Source: Amycolatopsis vancoresmycina
GTDB lineage: Bacteria > Actinomycetota > Actinomycetes > Mycobacteriales > Pseudonocardiaceae
DNA: 64,000 nt
Direction of reading: 5' to 3'
Assembly: GCF_000716785.1 (NCBI RefSeq)
Contig: NZ_JNYY01000001.1
Location: forward strand, 620,001-684,000
Shown: piece after piece, positions 1-7,902 of the stretch
Layout: each line of letters opens with the position of its first letter
How positions within the stretch are numbered: the first letter of the stretch is position 1
Program-made: the position numbers and the translations under genes
Notes under the pieces: model-generated
What the model saw: the letters and a program-made list of their open reading frames with translations, nothing else
The model's database searches: none
What the model was told of the DNA's origin: nothing

Positions 1-554
1 TACAGCACACCGAGCACCGCGGCCAGCCGTGCGGGCAGGTCGGCGTCGCGCGGGACGCGGTACGGGATGCCGGCGTCGCGGATCTTGTGCTTCGCGCGGA
101 CGATCCGCTGGGCCATCGTCGGCTCGTCGACCAGGAACGCCGCCGCGATCTCCGTGGTGGTCAGGCCGCCGAGCAGCCGCAACGTCAGCGCGACCTGCGC
201 CGGCCGGGCCAGTGCCGGGTGGCAGCAGGTGAAGATCAGCCGGAGCCGTTCGTCGGGCACGGCGCCCTCCGCCACGGGCTCGGCAGGCGAAAGAGTGGCG
301 TGCAGCAGGGCGGCCTGGGCGTGCTTGTCCGTCCGGGCGGCCTCGCGGCGCAGGCGGTCGACGGCCCGGTTGCGGGCGGTGGTGATGATCCACCCGGCCG
401 GGCTCGGCGGCAGCCCGGCCGACGGCCACCGCCGGACCGCCTCGGCGAAGGCGTCCTGCACGGCTTCTTCGGCGATGTCGATGTCGCCGAAGACCCGCAC
501 GAGCACCGACACGGCCCGGCCGTACTCGGCGGCGAACACCGCCTCGACGCTCAT
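1..554 (-). CDS. ECF RNA polymerase sigma factor (DUF6596 type), 3' end beyond window
   Basis: Partial gene: its start is ATG at 554 and the reading frame runs off the left edge after 184 codons. The N-terminus (MSVEAVFAAEYGRAVSVLVR, then EEAVQDAFAEAVRRWP) is a sigma-70 region 2 helix, and a region 4 helix-turn-helix follows (LTLRLLGGLTTTEIAAAFLV, then MAQRIVRAKHKI). This is the SigJ-like ECF group whose C-terminal half carries DUF6596, which would lie outside the window. The ATG overlaps the stop of the upstream YCII-domain gene (ATGA), a pairing well known for this sigma group, so the two are probably translationally coupled. The family assignment is firm; the promoter target is unknown. 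Confidence 0.9.
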   Translation of the reverse strand, partial: MSVEAVFAAEYGRAVSVLVRVFGDIDIAEEAVQDAFAEAVRRWPSAGLPPSPAGWIITTARNRAVDRLRREAARTDKHAQAALLHATLSPAEPVAEGAVPDERLRLIFTCCHPALARPAQVALTLRLLGGLTTTEIAAAFLVDEPTMAQRIVRAKHKIRDAGIPYRVPRDADLPARLAAVLGVL

Positions 555-895
555 CCGCGGAACGGCCGCACCTCGACCGGCAGCGGCGCGACCGCGTCGG
601 CGAGCCGGCCGCCCCAGGCGAGGGCGGCGTCGAGGTCGGGCGCGGTGATGATGGTGAACCCGCCGAGGTGCTCCTTGCCCTCGGCGTAGGGCCCGTCGGT
701 GACGAGGGTGCCGCTGTCGCCGGCCCGCAGCACGGTCGCGGTCGACGGCGGGTGCAGGCCACCGGCGAACACCCAGGCCCCGGCCGCCTCGAGGTCGGCG
801 TTGAGCGCGTCGAGCTGCCGGGCGATGCCGTCGAGCACCTCCGGCGCCGGGGTCGGGCCGTCGGGCTGGTAGATGCTGAGCAGGTACTGCTTCAC
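551..895 (-). CDS. YCII-related (YciI/DGPF-domain) protein, partner of ECF sigma factor
   Basis: A 114-residue protein starting at a GTG at 895 with a clear GAGGAGG ribosome binding site at 901-907. An upstream ATG at 958 would add about 20 residues unlike the family, so I reject it. The sequence MKQYLLSIYQPDG, then GGLHPP and TDGPYAEGKEHLGGF, is the DGPF/YCII fold, a ferredoxin-like small protein of unknown enzymatic role. In actinobacteria it is typically encoded directly before DUF6596 sigma factors. Here its stop overlaps the sigma gene start by four bases. It may be a sensor or accessory of the sigma factor, but this is inference. Confidence 0.88.
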   Translation of the reverse strand: MKQYLLSIYQPDGPTPAPEVLDGIARQLDALNADLEAAGAWVFAGGLHPPSTATVLRAGDSGTLVTDGPYAEGKEHLGGFTIITAPDLDAALAWGGRLADAVAPLPVEVRPFRG

Positions 896-978
896 GTCGT
901 CCTCCTCGGATCGGGTGCCGTCACCGCTGACACGAACGGGCCCGGCGCGGATCGACACTCGCTGCCGGGATTTTCCCG

Positions 979-984
979 TAACCT
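979..984 (+). promoter_or_regulatory. -10 box of a leaderless promoter for the recombinase gene
   Basis: TAACCT lies six bases before the GTG at 991. In actinobacteria a TAnnnT box at this distance places the transcription start on or next to the start codon, so the message would be leaderless. No ribosome binding site is visible before the GTG, which agrees. Confidence 0.45.
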
Positions 985-990
985 CGGCGC

Positions 991-2025
991 GTGCCCGACC
1001 TGGAACCGGTGATCGACGCCGCGCTCGGCCCGCAGGACCGGCTGGCGCTGCTGGACGCCGCGGCCGCCCGGCACGTCGACGAGCAGCGGCCGCCGAACAC
1101 GCTCAAGGCCTACGCCCAGGACTGGCAGGTGTGGCAGGACTACACCGCCGAAGCCGGGATTCCGCCGCTGTCGGCGTCGATCGGCGCGCTGACCGGGTTC
1201 GTCGTCTGGCTGGAACGGGGACGCACGCTGCGGCCGGCCGAACGCGCGGTGCCCGAGGTGCCCGAGCGGGCCGCCCCGGCGGCGCCGTCCACGATCGAGC
1301 GGCGCCTCACCGGGGCGCTCGCCGGGCTGCGCCACCACCGGGTCGTCGTCGATCCGGAGGCGAGCCGCGCGGCGTGGCGGGCGCTGAAGGGCTACCGGCA
1401 GCGGCTGGCCAGGGAGGGGATCCAGCGCGGCCGCGGCAAGGCCACCATGGTCACCCTCGCCGACCTGCGGGCGATGTCGCGCGCGTGCCCGGACACCCTC
1501 GCCGGCGCCCGCGACCGGGCGATGCTGCTGATCGGCTTCCCGATCGCCGCCCGCTGCTCCGACCTGGCGAACCTGCTGGTCACCGACGTGCAGCCGGTCG
1601 AGGACCGGGGCCTGGCGGTGACCGTCCGGCACGGCAAGAGCACCGGCGACATGGTCGTCCCGCGGCGCGAGAGCCCCGACACCGACCCCGTGCGGGCGTG
1701 GCACGCGTGGCGGGCCGGCGCCGGGATCACCGAGGGACCGGCGTTCCGCCGCGTCGACCGGCACGGCAACGTCGGCGTGCCCGCGCTGACCACCACCGGC
1801 GTCAACCAGATCCTCACCCGGGCGGGCGTCCGCGCGGGCCTGCCCTACCCGGTGACCGGGCACTCCCTGCGGTCCGGGTTCGCCACCGAGGCCCGCCGGG
1901 CCGGTGCCGACGACCTGGCGATCGCCGACCAGGGCCGCTGGGTGCGCGGCAGCCGCGCGCTGTACGAGTACATCCGCCGCGTCGACCAGTGGAACGACAA
2001 CGCCGCGGGCGCACTCGACCTCTGA
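991..2025 (+). CDS. Tyrosine recombinase / site-specific integrase family protein
   Basis: A 344-residue protein beginning at GTG 991. The N-terminal part (PPNTLKAYAQDWQVWQDYT) is a SAM-like core-binding domain. The catalytic domain shows the family residues in order: Arg188 in FPIAARCSDL, a beta-hairpin Lys in HGKST, His291 and Arg294 in GHSLRSG, Trp in GRWVRGS and the nucleophile Tyr325 or Tyr327 in ALYEYIRR. The enzyme would cut and rejoin DNA through a 3'-phosphotyrosine link. No excisionase, flanking direct repeat or tRNA gene is visible, so I see no evidence that it drives a mobile element here. It converges on the LysR gene with five bases between stops. Its target site is unknown. Confidence 0.85.
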   Translation: MPDLEPVIDAALGPQDRLALLDAAAARHVDEQRPPNTLKAYAQDWQVWQDYTAEAGIPPLSASIGALTGFVVWLERGRTLRPAERAVPEVPERAAPAAPSTIERRLTGALAGLRHHRVVVDPEASRAAWRALKGYRQRLAREGIQRGRGKATMVTLADLRAMSRACPDTLAGARDRAMLLIGFPIAARCSDLANLLVTDVQPVEDRGLAVTVRHGKSTGDMVVPRRESPDTDPVRAWHAWRAGAGITEGPAFRRVDRHGNVGVPALTTTGVNQILTRAGVRAGLPYPVTGHSLRSGFATEARRAGADDLAIADQGRWVRGSRALYEYIRRVDQWNDNAAGALDL

Positions 2026-2030
2026 ACCGG

Positions 2031-2951
2031 TCAGGGGCGGAGTACCCGGCGCACGGCACCGCGCAGCCACTGGTGCCCGCCGTCGGCGGTGTGGCGCGGG
2101 TGCCACGCCATGCCGATCACCAGCGGCGGCAGCGGCAGCGGGATGTCCAGCAGGCGCAGGCCCATGCCGCGCGCCGCGGCCGCGAGGGGTGACGGGGGCT
2201 CGCCCGGCCGCTCGGCCGGGACCAGGCACACCACGTCGCCGGCCGCGGCCAGCGCCATCGCCGCCAGGTGGGCGGGCAGCACCACGCTGACCCGCCGGTC
2301 GAGGCCGTGCTCGGCCAGTGCCGCGTCCAGCGGCCCGGTGAAACGGCCTTTGCGGCTGACGGCCACGTGCTCGGCCGCGGCCAGTCCGCCGGCGGTCAGG
2401 GTTTCGCCGTCAAGGGGGTGCCCGGCCCGGACACCCGCCATCATGCGCAGCTCGACCAGGTCCTCCACCCGGGTTTCCGGGTCGACGTGGTCGATCGCCC
2501 CGATCTCCAGGTCGACCCGGCCTTCGCGCAACGCGGGCCCGGCTTCCCACTCCTCGGCCAGCACCCGCAGGGACACCCCCGGTGCCTCACGGCGGGCCAG
2601 CTCCAGCAGCCCCGGCGCCAGCGCGGCGCCGAGCAGGTCGGAGGTCTGGACGGTGAAGGTGCGCCGCAGGGCCGCGGGGTCGATCCCGCCGCCCGGGGCG
2701 AGGAGCGTTTCCAGCCGGCGGACCACCGCGGCGGCCTCCTCCCGCAGCGCCTCGGCGCGCGGGGTCGGCACCATCGCCTGCCCGGCCCGCACCAGCAGCG
2801 GGTCCTGCAGCACCCGGCGCAGCCGGGCGAGGGTGCGGCTCATCGCCGCGGGCGAGGTCTGCAGCCGCGCGGCCGCCCGCGTGACGCTCTGCTCGGTCAG
2901 CAGGGCGTCGAGGGCGACCGCCAGGTTGGCATCGAGGGTGCTCACCGGCAT
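2031..2951 (-). CDS. LysR-family transcriptional regulator
   Basis: A 306-residue protein if started at ATG 2951; a GTG two codons later (2945) is also possible, while an upstream start at 3017 would read through the operator. The N-terminus (LDANLAVALDALLTEQSVTR, then AAMSRTLARLRRVL) is the LysR winged helix-turn-helix with its long linker helix, followed by a two-lobed substrate-binding domain. It is transcribed divergently from an NmrA-like oxidoreductase gene, the classic LysR arrangement, and two matching CATTG/CAATG inverted repeats lie between them, one on its own start codon. It therefore probably regulates itself and the NmrA/darcynin operon. The inducer is unknown. Confidence 0.88.
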   Translation of the reverse strand: MPVSTLDANLAVALDALLTEQSVTRAAARLQTSPAAMSRTLARLRRVLQDPLLVRAGQAMVPTPRAEALREEAAAVVRRLETLLAPGGGIDPAALRRTFTVQTSDLLGAALAPGLLELARREAPGVSLRVLAEEWEAGPALREGRVDLEIGAIDHVDPETRVEDLVELRMMAGVRAGHPLDGETLTAGGLAAAEHVAVSRKGRFTGPLDAALAEHGLDRRVSVVLPAHLAAMALAAAGDVVCLVPAERPGEPPSPLAAAARGMGLRLLDIPLPLPPLVIGMAWHPRHTADGGHQWLRGAVRRVLRP

Positions 2952-3001
2952 TGTTCCGTTCCAGGCAATGATTGGATGCGGAAGTTCCCATTGTGGCAAT
3001 G
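2949..3001. promoter_or_regulatory. Twin LysR operators in the divergent promoter region
   Basis: Two inverted repeats share the same half site. The first is CATTG (2949-2953), twelve bases, CAATG (2966-2970); it covers the LysR start codon. The second is CATTG, three bases, CAATG (2989-3001). A LysR regulator typically binds one recognition site and one activation site, with T-N11-A style symmetry, between divergent genes. The placement fits autorepression plus activation of the rightward gene. Confidence 0.6.
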
Positions 3002-3058
3002 CGGTCGGGATCAGCACGCTGAAGGGGTCAAACCGATCCGACCCAGACCGAGGTTTTC

Positions 3059-3958
3059 ATGATCGTCATCACCGCCCCCACCGGGAACATCGGCCGGCGG
3101 CTGCTGTCACTGCTGATCGAGGCCGTCCCCGGCGAAGAACTGCGGGTCGTGGTCCGCGACCCCGCCCGGCTGCCCGGCGCCGTCCGCGACCGGGTGGAGG
3201 TCGTCACCGGCTCGCACGGCGACGCCGAGACCGCCGACCGCGCCTTCGCCGGGGCCGACGCCGTCTTCTGGCTCGTGCCGCCGGACGGCTCGGTCCCGCC
3301 CGACCAGGCGTACCGCGGCTTCACCCGCCCGGCCGTGCGGGCGTTCGCCACCCACGGCGTCGGCCACGTGGTCGGCGTCTCGGCGCTCGGCCGCGGCACC
3401 CCGCTCGCCGGGCGAGCCGGGCTGGTCACCGCGTCACTGGCCGTGGACGACCTCATCGCCGGCTCCGGCGTCGCCTACCGCGCGCTGGCCTGCCCGTCCT
3501 TCTACGACAACCTGCTGGACGAAGCCGACTCGATCCGGGACCGCGGCGTCTTCACCGACACCGTCGCCGCCGACCGGAAGGCGCCGCTGGTGGCCGTCGC
3601 CGACATCGCCGCGACCGCGGCCGGGCTGCTGCTGGACCGCTCGTGGTCCGGCACCGGCAGCGTTCCGGTGCTCGGCCCGCAGGACCTCTCGCCCGAGGAC
3701 CTCGCCCGCATCATGACCGAGGAGCTGGGCCGTCCGGTCCGCTACGAGCGCGAATCGCTCGACGAGCTGCGGTCCACCATGCTCGGCTACGGCCTCGACG
3801 CGACGTTCGTCGAAGGCATGGTCGAGATGAAACGCGCCAAGGACCAGGGCCTGGACTCGGGTCACGAACAGAGCCCGCGCACGGGCACCGGCTTCGCGCA
3901 GTGGTGCCGGGATGTCCTGAAGCCGCTGGTCGCCGAGGAGGCCGTCGATGTCCGCTGA
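3059..3958 (+). CDS. NmrA-like NAD(P)H-binding oxidoreductase/SDR
   Basis: A 299-residue atypical short-chain dehydrogenase. The N-terminus MIVITAPTGNIGRRLL carries the TGxxGxxG nucleotide-binding turn, and the body resembles NmrA/QOR2-type proteins that reduce quinones or sense NAD(P)H (VEVVTGSHGD, FWLVPPDGS, CPSFYDN). It starts at ATG 3059, divergent from the LysR regulator, and its stop overlaps the start of the darcynin-like gene (ATG at 3948), so the two are co-translated. Cytoplasmic. The LysR operators just upstream make it the likely target of that regulator. The substrate cannot be told from sequence. Confidence 0.82.
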   Translation: MIVITAPTGNIGRRLLSLLIEAVPGEELRVVVRDPARLPGAVRDRVEVVTGSHGDAETADRAFAGADAVFWLVPPDGSVPPDQAYRGFTRPAVRAFATHGVGHVVGVSALGRGTPLAGRAGLVTASLAVDDLIAGSGVAYRALACPSFYDNLLDEADSIRDRGVFTDTVAADRKAPLVAVADIAATAAGLLLDRSWSGTGSVPVLGPQDLSPEDLARIMTEELGRPVRYERESLDELRSTMLGYGLDATFVEGMVEMKRAKDQGLDSGHEQSPRTGTGFAQWCRDVLKPLVAEEAVDVR

Positions 3959-4304
3959 GGCTCCGGTCACCGCGTTCATGCTGGTCAAGACCACACCCGA
4001 GTGGCTGGCGCTGACCGTCGCCGAACGCGTCCACGCGTTCACCACCCAGGTCGTCCCGGTGATCGAGGCCCGCACCCACGGCGTCCGCTCCCGGTTCTAC
4101 GACACGGAGTTCTACTCCGCGCGGGTCACCGACGTCTGGGTCTGGGAGGCCGATGACCACGAGGCCTACCGGCTGCTGATCGACGCGCTGCGCGAAACCC
4201 CGTTCTGGGACCGCTACTTCGACGTCGTGGACCTGCTGGTCGGCACCGAAAACGGCTACGCGCGCACCTACGGCGTGGAGCCGGTGGCCACCATCGCCAC
4301 CTGA
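3948..4304 (+). CDS. Darcynin-family protein
   Basis: A 118-residue protein whose ATG lies inside the last codons of the NmrA-like gene. The sequence AFMLVKTTPEWLALTVAERV, then RFYDTEFYSARVTDVWVW and RDTPFWD-like RETPFWDRYF, matches the small dimeric alpha/beta-barrel-like family called darcynin, as I recall it. No catalytic residues are established for the family. Coupling with an oxidoreductase under LysR control suggests a role in handling a small reactive molecule, but that is inference. Confidence 0.65.
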   Translation: MSAEAPVTAFMLVKTTPEWLALTVAERVHAFTTQVVPVIEARTHGVRSRFYDTEFYSARVTDVWVWEADDHEAYRLLIDALRETPFWDRYFDVVDLLVGTENGYARTYGVEPVATIAT

Positions 4305-4323
4305 CGAACCGGCGCCGCCCGCC

Positions 4324-4488
4324 TCACGGGGTCAGCCGGGCGCGGGTGGCGCCGACGACTTCGCCGTCGAGGCGGGCGAGCCAGCTGCCGCAGACGCAGC
4401 GCACGTAGTCGAGCCGGTGGGTGACGGGCCGCGTCGCGGTGAGTTCGGCGAGCGGCCAGCCGCAGCGGGGGCAACGGTTCCGATCCAT
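4324..4488 (-). CDS. Small zinc-ribbon protein
   Basis: A 54-residue protein started at ATG 4488. It has CPRC at residues 6-9 and CVC at residues 31-33, a likely zinc ribbon (the fourth ligand arrangement CxC is a little unusual), and a basic, otherwise featureless tail. It lies head to head with the CGNR-type zinc-finger gene, only 25 bases apart. No function is known to me; a DNA- or RNA-binding accessory role is possible. A longer frame to 4524 has no better start signal. Confidence 0.6.
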   Translation of the reverse strand: MDRNRCPRCGWPLAELTATRPVTHRLDYVRCVCGSWLARLDGEVVGATRARLTP

Positions 4489-4513
4489 GCCCCGATCGTG
4501 CTGTAATGCTTCA

Positions 4514-5023
4514 GTGCACTTCAACCCTTACGGCGGGCCGGCCGCGCTCGTGGCCGCCGACCTGGTCAACGCCGGGTCGGCGAGCGAGCTCCTCGACGGC
4601 ATGGTCCGCAACGGCATGTCCATCCCGGCCCTGACCGACGGCGAAGCCGCCCGGATCGGCGCCTGGGCGGACCACCTGCGGCCGGTGTTCGCCGCCGACC
4701 CGGCGGACCGGCCGGACCTGGTCAACACCCTGCTGGCGGAAGCGGCTTGCCGGCCGTACATCACCACTCACGACGGCAAGCCGCCCCACCTGCACTACTC
4801 GGCGGCGGACGCGGGGCCGGTGGGCCGGGTCCGCGCGTACACCGCGGGCGGCCTGGCGCACCTGGTGTGCGAGGCTCCGGACCGCTTGGGCATCTGCAGC
4901 CGCGAAGGCTGCGAAACGGCGTACGTCGACGTCTCGCGCAACGGCCGCCGCCGGTTCTGCTCGACGCGCTGTGCGACGCGGGTGCACGTAGCCGAGCACC
5001 GGGCGCGGCAGGTCAGCGCCTAG
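4514..5023 (+). CDS. CGNR-type zinc finger domain protein (ABATE domain)
   Basis: A 169-residue protein best started at GTG 4514 (VHFNPYGGPAALVAADLVNA), because the family begins just before this strand; longer in-frame starts upstream overlap the divergent zinc-ribbon gene. The N-terminal part resembles the ABATE ligand-sensing domain. The C-terminal 45 residues hold four cysteines (LGICSREGC, then RFCSTRCATRVHVAEHRAR), where the usual CGNR is CATR. These proteins are treated as stress-responsive transcription factors. The gene converges on the methyltransferase gene with an 11-base overlap. Confidence 0.8.
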   Translation: MHFNPYGGPAALVAADLVNAGSASELLDGMVRNGMSIPALTDGEAARIGAWADHLRPVFAADPADRPDLVNTLLAEAACRPYITTHDGKPPHLHYSAADAGPVGRVRAYTAGGLAHLVCEAPDRLGICSREGCETAYVDVSRNGRRRFCSTRCATRVHVAEHRARQVSA

Positions 5024-5672
5024 GCTTTCGCGCCCGCCAGGCCAGGACCGTCGGCGTCGGTGCGCCGCCCTCGGCGAACCGCTCGAACACCAGGCCCGCC
5101 TCGACGACCGCGCCCAGGAGGGCCGGCAGCGGCAGGTGGGTGGCACCGACCTTGTCCCGCAGGCCCTGGTCGCTCCACGACTCCATCGTCCAGCCGGGCT
5201 CCCGGTAACCGGGCCGGATGACGACGGCCCGGCTGTCGGAGCGGTCGGCGAACCCGCCGCAGAAGCACGGGTGCACCCCGACGTGCACGAACACCCCGCC
5301 CGGTGCCAGGACACGGGCCGCTTCGCGCAGCGCGGCCGGGTAGGCGGGCATGTCGGTGTGGACCATGATCGCGACGACGGCGGGCAGCACCCCGGAGGCG
5401 ATCGGCAGTGCCGTGGCATCACCCCGCGCGACCGGCAGCCGCGCGGCGGCGTGCCGCAGCATCCCGGCGGAGACGTCGACCCCGAGCGGCGTGCGGCCGG
5501 GGTCCCGGATCCGCCCGGCGTGGGCGCCGGTGCCGCAGCCGAGCTCGAGGCAGGGTCCCGTGCCGGGGCCGAGGAGTTCGCGCAGGGCCGTCCCGAACTC
5601 CAGCGGATCCTCGTGCCAGGTGGGGACGAAGGTGGTTTCGTACCAGTCGGCGATCGCGTCGTAGTCGGTCAC
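5013..5672 (-). CDS. Class I SAM-dependent methyltransferase
   Basis: A 219-residue protein starting at GTG 5672. Motif I is CLELGCGTGAHAGRI, followed by the acidic strand end GVDVSAGML and a post-I region VARGDATALP, all standard for the Rossmann-like UbiE/COQ5 type. It methylates an unknown acceptor using S-adenosylmethionine in the cytoplasm. The gene stands alone on its strand; its 3' end overlaps the convergent zinc-finger gene by 11 bases. Substrate cannot be inferred. Confidence 0.82.
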   Translation of the reverse strand: MTDYDAIADWYETTFVPTWHEDPLEFGTALRELLGPGTGPCLELGCGTGAHAGRIRDPGRTPLGVDVSAGMLRHAAARLPVARGDATALPIASGVLPAVVAIMVHTDMPAYPAALREAARVLAPGGVFVHVGVHPCFCGGFADRSDSRAVVIRPGYREPGWTMESWSDQGLRDKVGATHLPLPALLGAVVEAGLVFERFAEGGAPTPTVLAWRARKPRR

Positions 5673-5751
5673 CTTTCCCGTGTACCGGCCTGGCGGCGCG
5701 GCGGTCCACGGATTTTGCGCCGGGCGGAACCGGCGGCTTCCGGGCGCTGCC

Positions 5752-5757
5752 TACACT
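5752..5757 (+). promoter_or_regulatory. -10 box of a leaderless promoter (GDSL hydrolase)
   Basis: TACACT ends six bases before the ATG at 5764, with no ribosome binding site between them. This spacing puts the transcription start at the ATG. Confidence 0.5.
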
Positions 5758-5763
5758 GGACAC

Positions 5764-6540
5764 ATGAGCAAGCGCTTAGTGACTTTGGGGGACTCGTTCA
5801 CCGAAGGCGTCGGTGACGACGACCCCGCCGCCCCGAACGGGGTGCGTGGCTGGGCCGATCGCGTGGCCGAGCAGCTCGCCGCGCGCGAGCCCGGCTTCCG
5901 GTACGCCAACCTCGCGATCCGGGGCAAGCTGATGCCGCAGATCCTCGGCGAGCAGCTCGAGCCCGCGCTGGCCATGGCCCCCGACCTCGTCACCCTCTAC
6001 GCCGGGGGCAACGACCTGATGCGGCCCAAGGTCGACATCGACGGGCTGATGGCCGACTACGAAGCCGCCGTCGCGAAGATCCGCGGGACCGGGGCCCGGC
6101 TGGTGCTGTTCACCGGGGTCGACGGGGTCGAGGACGCGCTGTTCCGCAAGATGCGCGGCCGGGTCGCCATCTACAACGAGTTCGTGCGGGCCATCGCCGT
6201 CCGCCACGGCGCCCTGCTGGTGGACATGTGGGCCATGCGGCAGCTGCGCGACCGGCGGCTGTGGGCGCCGGACCGCCTGCACCTCAACCCTTACGGCCAC
6301 ACCGAGGTCGCCATCGCGGTGCTGGCCGCGCTCGGCGTCGAACACCCGCTGACCGCCACCGAACTGGGGCCGCGCGAGGTGCTCAGCCCGGCCGCGCGCC
6401 GCAGCCAGAACCTCAAGTGGGCGCAGGAGCACGCGCTGCCGTGGGTGCGGCGCCGGCTGCGGGGCGAGTCCTCCGGCGACACGCTCACCGCGAAACGCCC
6501 GGTTCTCGCGCCGGTGGACTCAGCGCCGCTGCCGCGCTGA
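5764..6540 (+). CDS. SGNH/GDSL-family hydrolase
   Basis: A 258-residue protein. Block I (LVTLGDSFTEG, nucleophile Ser), block III (LYAGGNDL) and block V (WAPDRLHLNPYGHTE, with the catalytic Asp-x-x-His) are all present. There is no signal peptide, so it is cytoplasmic. The family hydrolyses esters or thioesters of lipids and small molecules. The C-terminal 60 residues are basic (WVRRRLRG) and may be an added tail. The ATG follows a leaderless -10 box. The 3' end overlaps the convergent TetR gene by 21 bases. Confidence 0.87.
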   Translation: MSKRLVTLGDSFTEGVGDDDPAAPNGVRGWADRVAEQLAAREPGFRYANLAIRGKLMPQILGEQLEPALAMAPDLVTLYAGGNDLMRPKVDIDGLMADYEAAVAKIRGTGARLVLFTGVDGVEDALFRKMRGRVAIYNEFVRAIAVRHGALLVDMWAMRQLRDRRLWAPDRLHLNPYGHTEVAIAVLAALGVEHPLTATELGPREVLSPAARRSQNLKWAQEHALPWVRRRLRGESSGDTLTAKRPVLAPVDSAPLPR

Positions 6541-7128
6541 CGGGCGGAGGCCGTCGAACAGGATCGCCACGGCCCGGTCGCGCAGGGACGCGTCCGGGCC
6601 GGCGTACTCGGCGGCCCGCGCGACGCCGATGATCACTGGGATGAGCTCGCCGACGACGAGGTCGCCGCGGACCGCACCGGCCTCCTGCGCCCGTGACAGC
6701 AGCACGCCCAGCGCCGACATCAGGCGCGCGCCGATGTCGGACTTCGCCACCGGAACCGTCACCCCGGCCGCGGTGAGGGCTTCGAAGTAGGCGTTCTTCG
6801 CGCTCGACATCTCCACCCAGCTGGTGAGGAAGGCGAAGAACGCGGCGCCCGGGTCCGCGGACTCCGCCGCGACGGCCGCTTCGGCCTCGTCGACGAACCG
6901 GCGCAGCCGCGCGAAGAGCACCGCTTCCAGCAGCGCCTCCTTCGTCGGGAAGTGCCGGAACACCGTGCCAATGCCGACGCCGGCAACGCGCGCGACCTCC
7001 TCGGTGGGAGCCCCGGTGCCCTTGGCGGCGAAGACGCTCTCGGCCGCCTCCAGCACACGCGCCCGGTTGCGCCGGGCGTCGGCGCGCAGTGGTTTCGACG
7101 CATCGGGATCAGCGGCGGCGGGGGTCAC
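6520..7128 (-). CDS. TetR-family transcriptional regulator
   Basis: About 202 residues, started at GTG 7128 (a tandem GTG at 7131 is equivalent). The N-terminal helix-turn-helix reads ADARRNRARVLEAAESVFAA, then VARVAGVGIGTVFRHFPTKE; the C-terminal part is a ligand-binding helical domain of the DUF-type seen in SbtR-like regulators. The start lies inside the last codons of the SRPBCC gene, so it is the fourth gene of the overlapping VOC-ArsR-SRPBCC-TetR operon. Two repressors in one message suggests feedback from two signals. Ligand unknown. Confidence 0.82.
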   Translation of the reverse strand: MTPAAADPDASKPLRADARRNRARVLEAAESVFAAKGTGAPTEEVARVAGVGIGTVFRHFPTKEALLEAVLFARLRRFVDEAEAAVAAESADPGAAFFAFLTSWVEMSSAKNAYFEALTAAGVTVPVAKSDIGARLMSALGVLLSRAQEAGAVRGDLVVGELIPVIIGVARAAEYAGPDASLRDRAVAILFDGLRPSARQRR

Positions 7129-7585
7129 CACCCGATCGTAACGGGGGCGGCCCGGGCAGCGTGTCCAGCAACCGGGCCAAGGCCCGCGGCACGTGGGAGC
7201 GCCAGCCGGCGCCCATGATCCGCCGCGAAACGCGCTGGAACTCGTCATCCGGGTCGAACCCTTCGTGGCTGAGGAACAAGCGGGTGCCGGTGCCCTCCGG
7301 TTCGAGCCGCCAGGTGACCGTCCACTGCGGACCCCAGCGGATGCCGAGCCTGCGCTCGGGCTCGACCTCGAGGACCTCGCACGCCACCGGGCTGCCGGCG
7401 AACCCGGCCGCCGGCACCGGCTCGGCCAGCAGCTCGAACCGATGCCCCACCACGGGTGTGATGTCGTTGGGCATACCGAGCCACCGTTCGAGCAGGTCCG
7501 GTTCGGTCAGGGCACGCCACACCTTGGCCGGCGGGTGGGCGAGGAACTGGTCGACGTGCACCGCGGCCGGGTCGTCGTCGGTCAC
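7109..7585 (-). CDS. SRPBCC (AHSA1-type) domain protein
   Basis: A 158-residue single-domain START-like protein: VDQFLAHPPAKVWRALTEPD, then LERWLGMPNDI, ending DDEFQRVSRRIMGAGWRSHV. The GTG at 7585 overlaps the stop of the ArsR gene. SRPBCC proteins of this type bind hydrophobic ligands in a deep cavity and commonly sit beside ArsR regulators. It overlaps the downstream TetR start by 20 bases. Cytoplasmic. The bound ligand is unknown. Confidence 0.82.
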   Translation of the reverse strand: MTDDDPAAVHVDQFLAHPPAKVWRALTEPDLLERWLGMPNDITPVVGHRFELLAEPVPAAGFAGSPVACEVLEVEPERRLGIRWGPQWTVTWRLEPEGTGTRLFLSHEGFDPDDEFQRVSRRIMGAGWRSHVPRALARLLDTLPGPPPLRSGGDPRRR

Positions 7586-7902
7586 CAGTCCTCCTCCTCG
7601 TCCAGCAGGTCGCGCAGGCTGGCGAGCTTGGTGCGCCAGAAGCGCTCGTACGGGGTCAGCCAGTCCGCAACCTCTTCCAGCGGGGCCGCGTCCAGCCGGT
7701 AGAGGCGGTTGCGACCCTGGCGCTGCTCGGTGACCAGGCCCGCCTCGCGCAGCACCCGCAGGTGTTCCGAAAGGCTGGGCCGGGCCATCGCGAACCGCTC
7801 GGCGATCGCGCCGGCGGCCATCGGGCCGTCGAGCAGCAGCCGCAGCACCTCCCGCCGCGCCGGGCTGGCCAAGGCGGCGAAGACGTCGTCGTTGACCGGC
7901 AT
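7582..7902 (-). CDS. ArsR-family transcriptional regulator
   Basis: A 106-residue winged-helix protein: VFAALASPARREVLRLLLDG, then FAMARPSLSEHLRVLREAGL and NRLYRLD. It lacks metal-binding cysteines, so it is of the non-metal group usually found with SRPBCC proteins. Its ATG at 7902 overlaps the stop of the VOC gene and its stop overlaps the SRPBCC start. The inverted repeat at 8302-8319, just before the operon, is its most likely operator, which would give autorepression. Confidence 0.87.
   Translation of the reverse strand: MPVNDDVFAALASPARREVLRLLLDGPMAAGAIAERFAMARPSLSEHLRVLREAGLVTEQRQGRNRLYRLDAAPLEEVADWLTPYERFWRTKLASLRDLLDEEEDW

Noticed and set aside
991..2025. Tyrosine recombinase as evidence of an integrated mobile element
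   Set aside because: No tRNA gene, flanking direct repeat, excisionase, replication or transfer genes are visible nearby; the neighbours are ordinary chromosomal genes.
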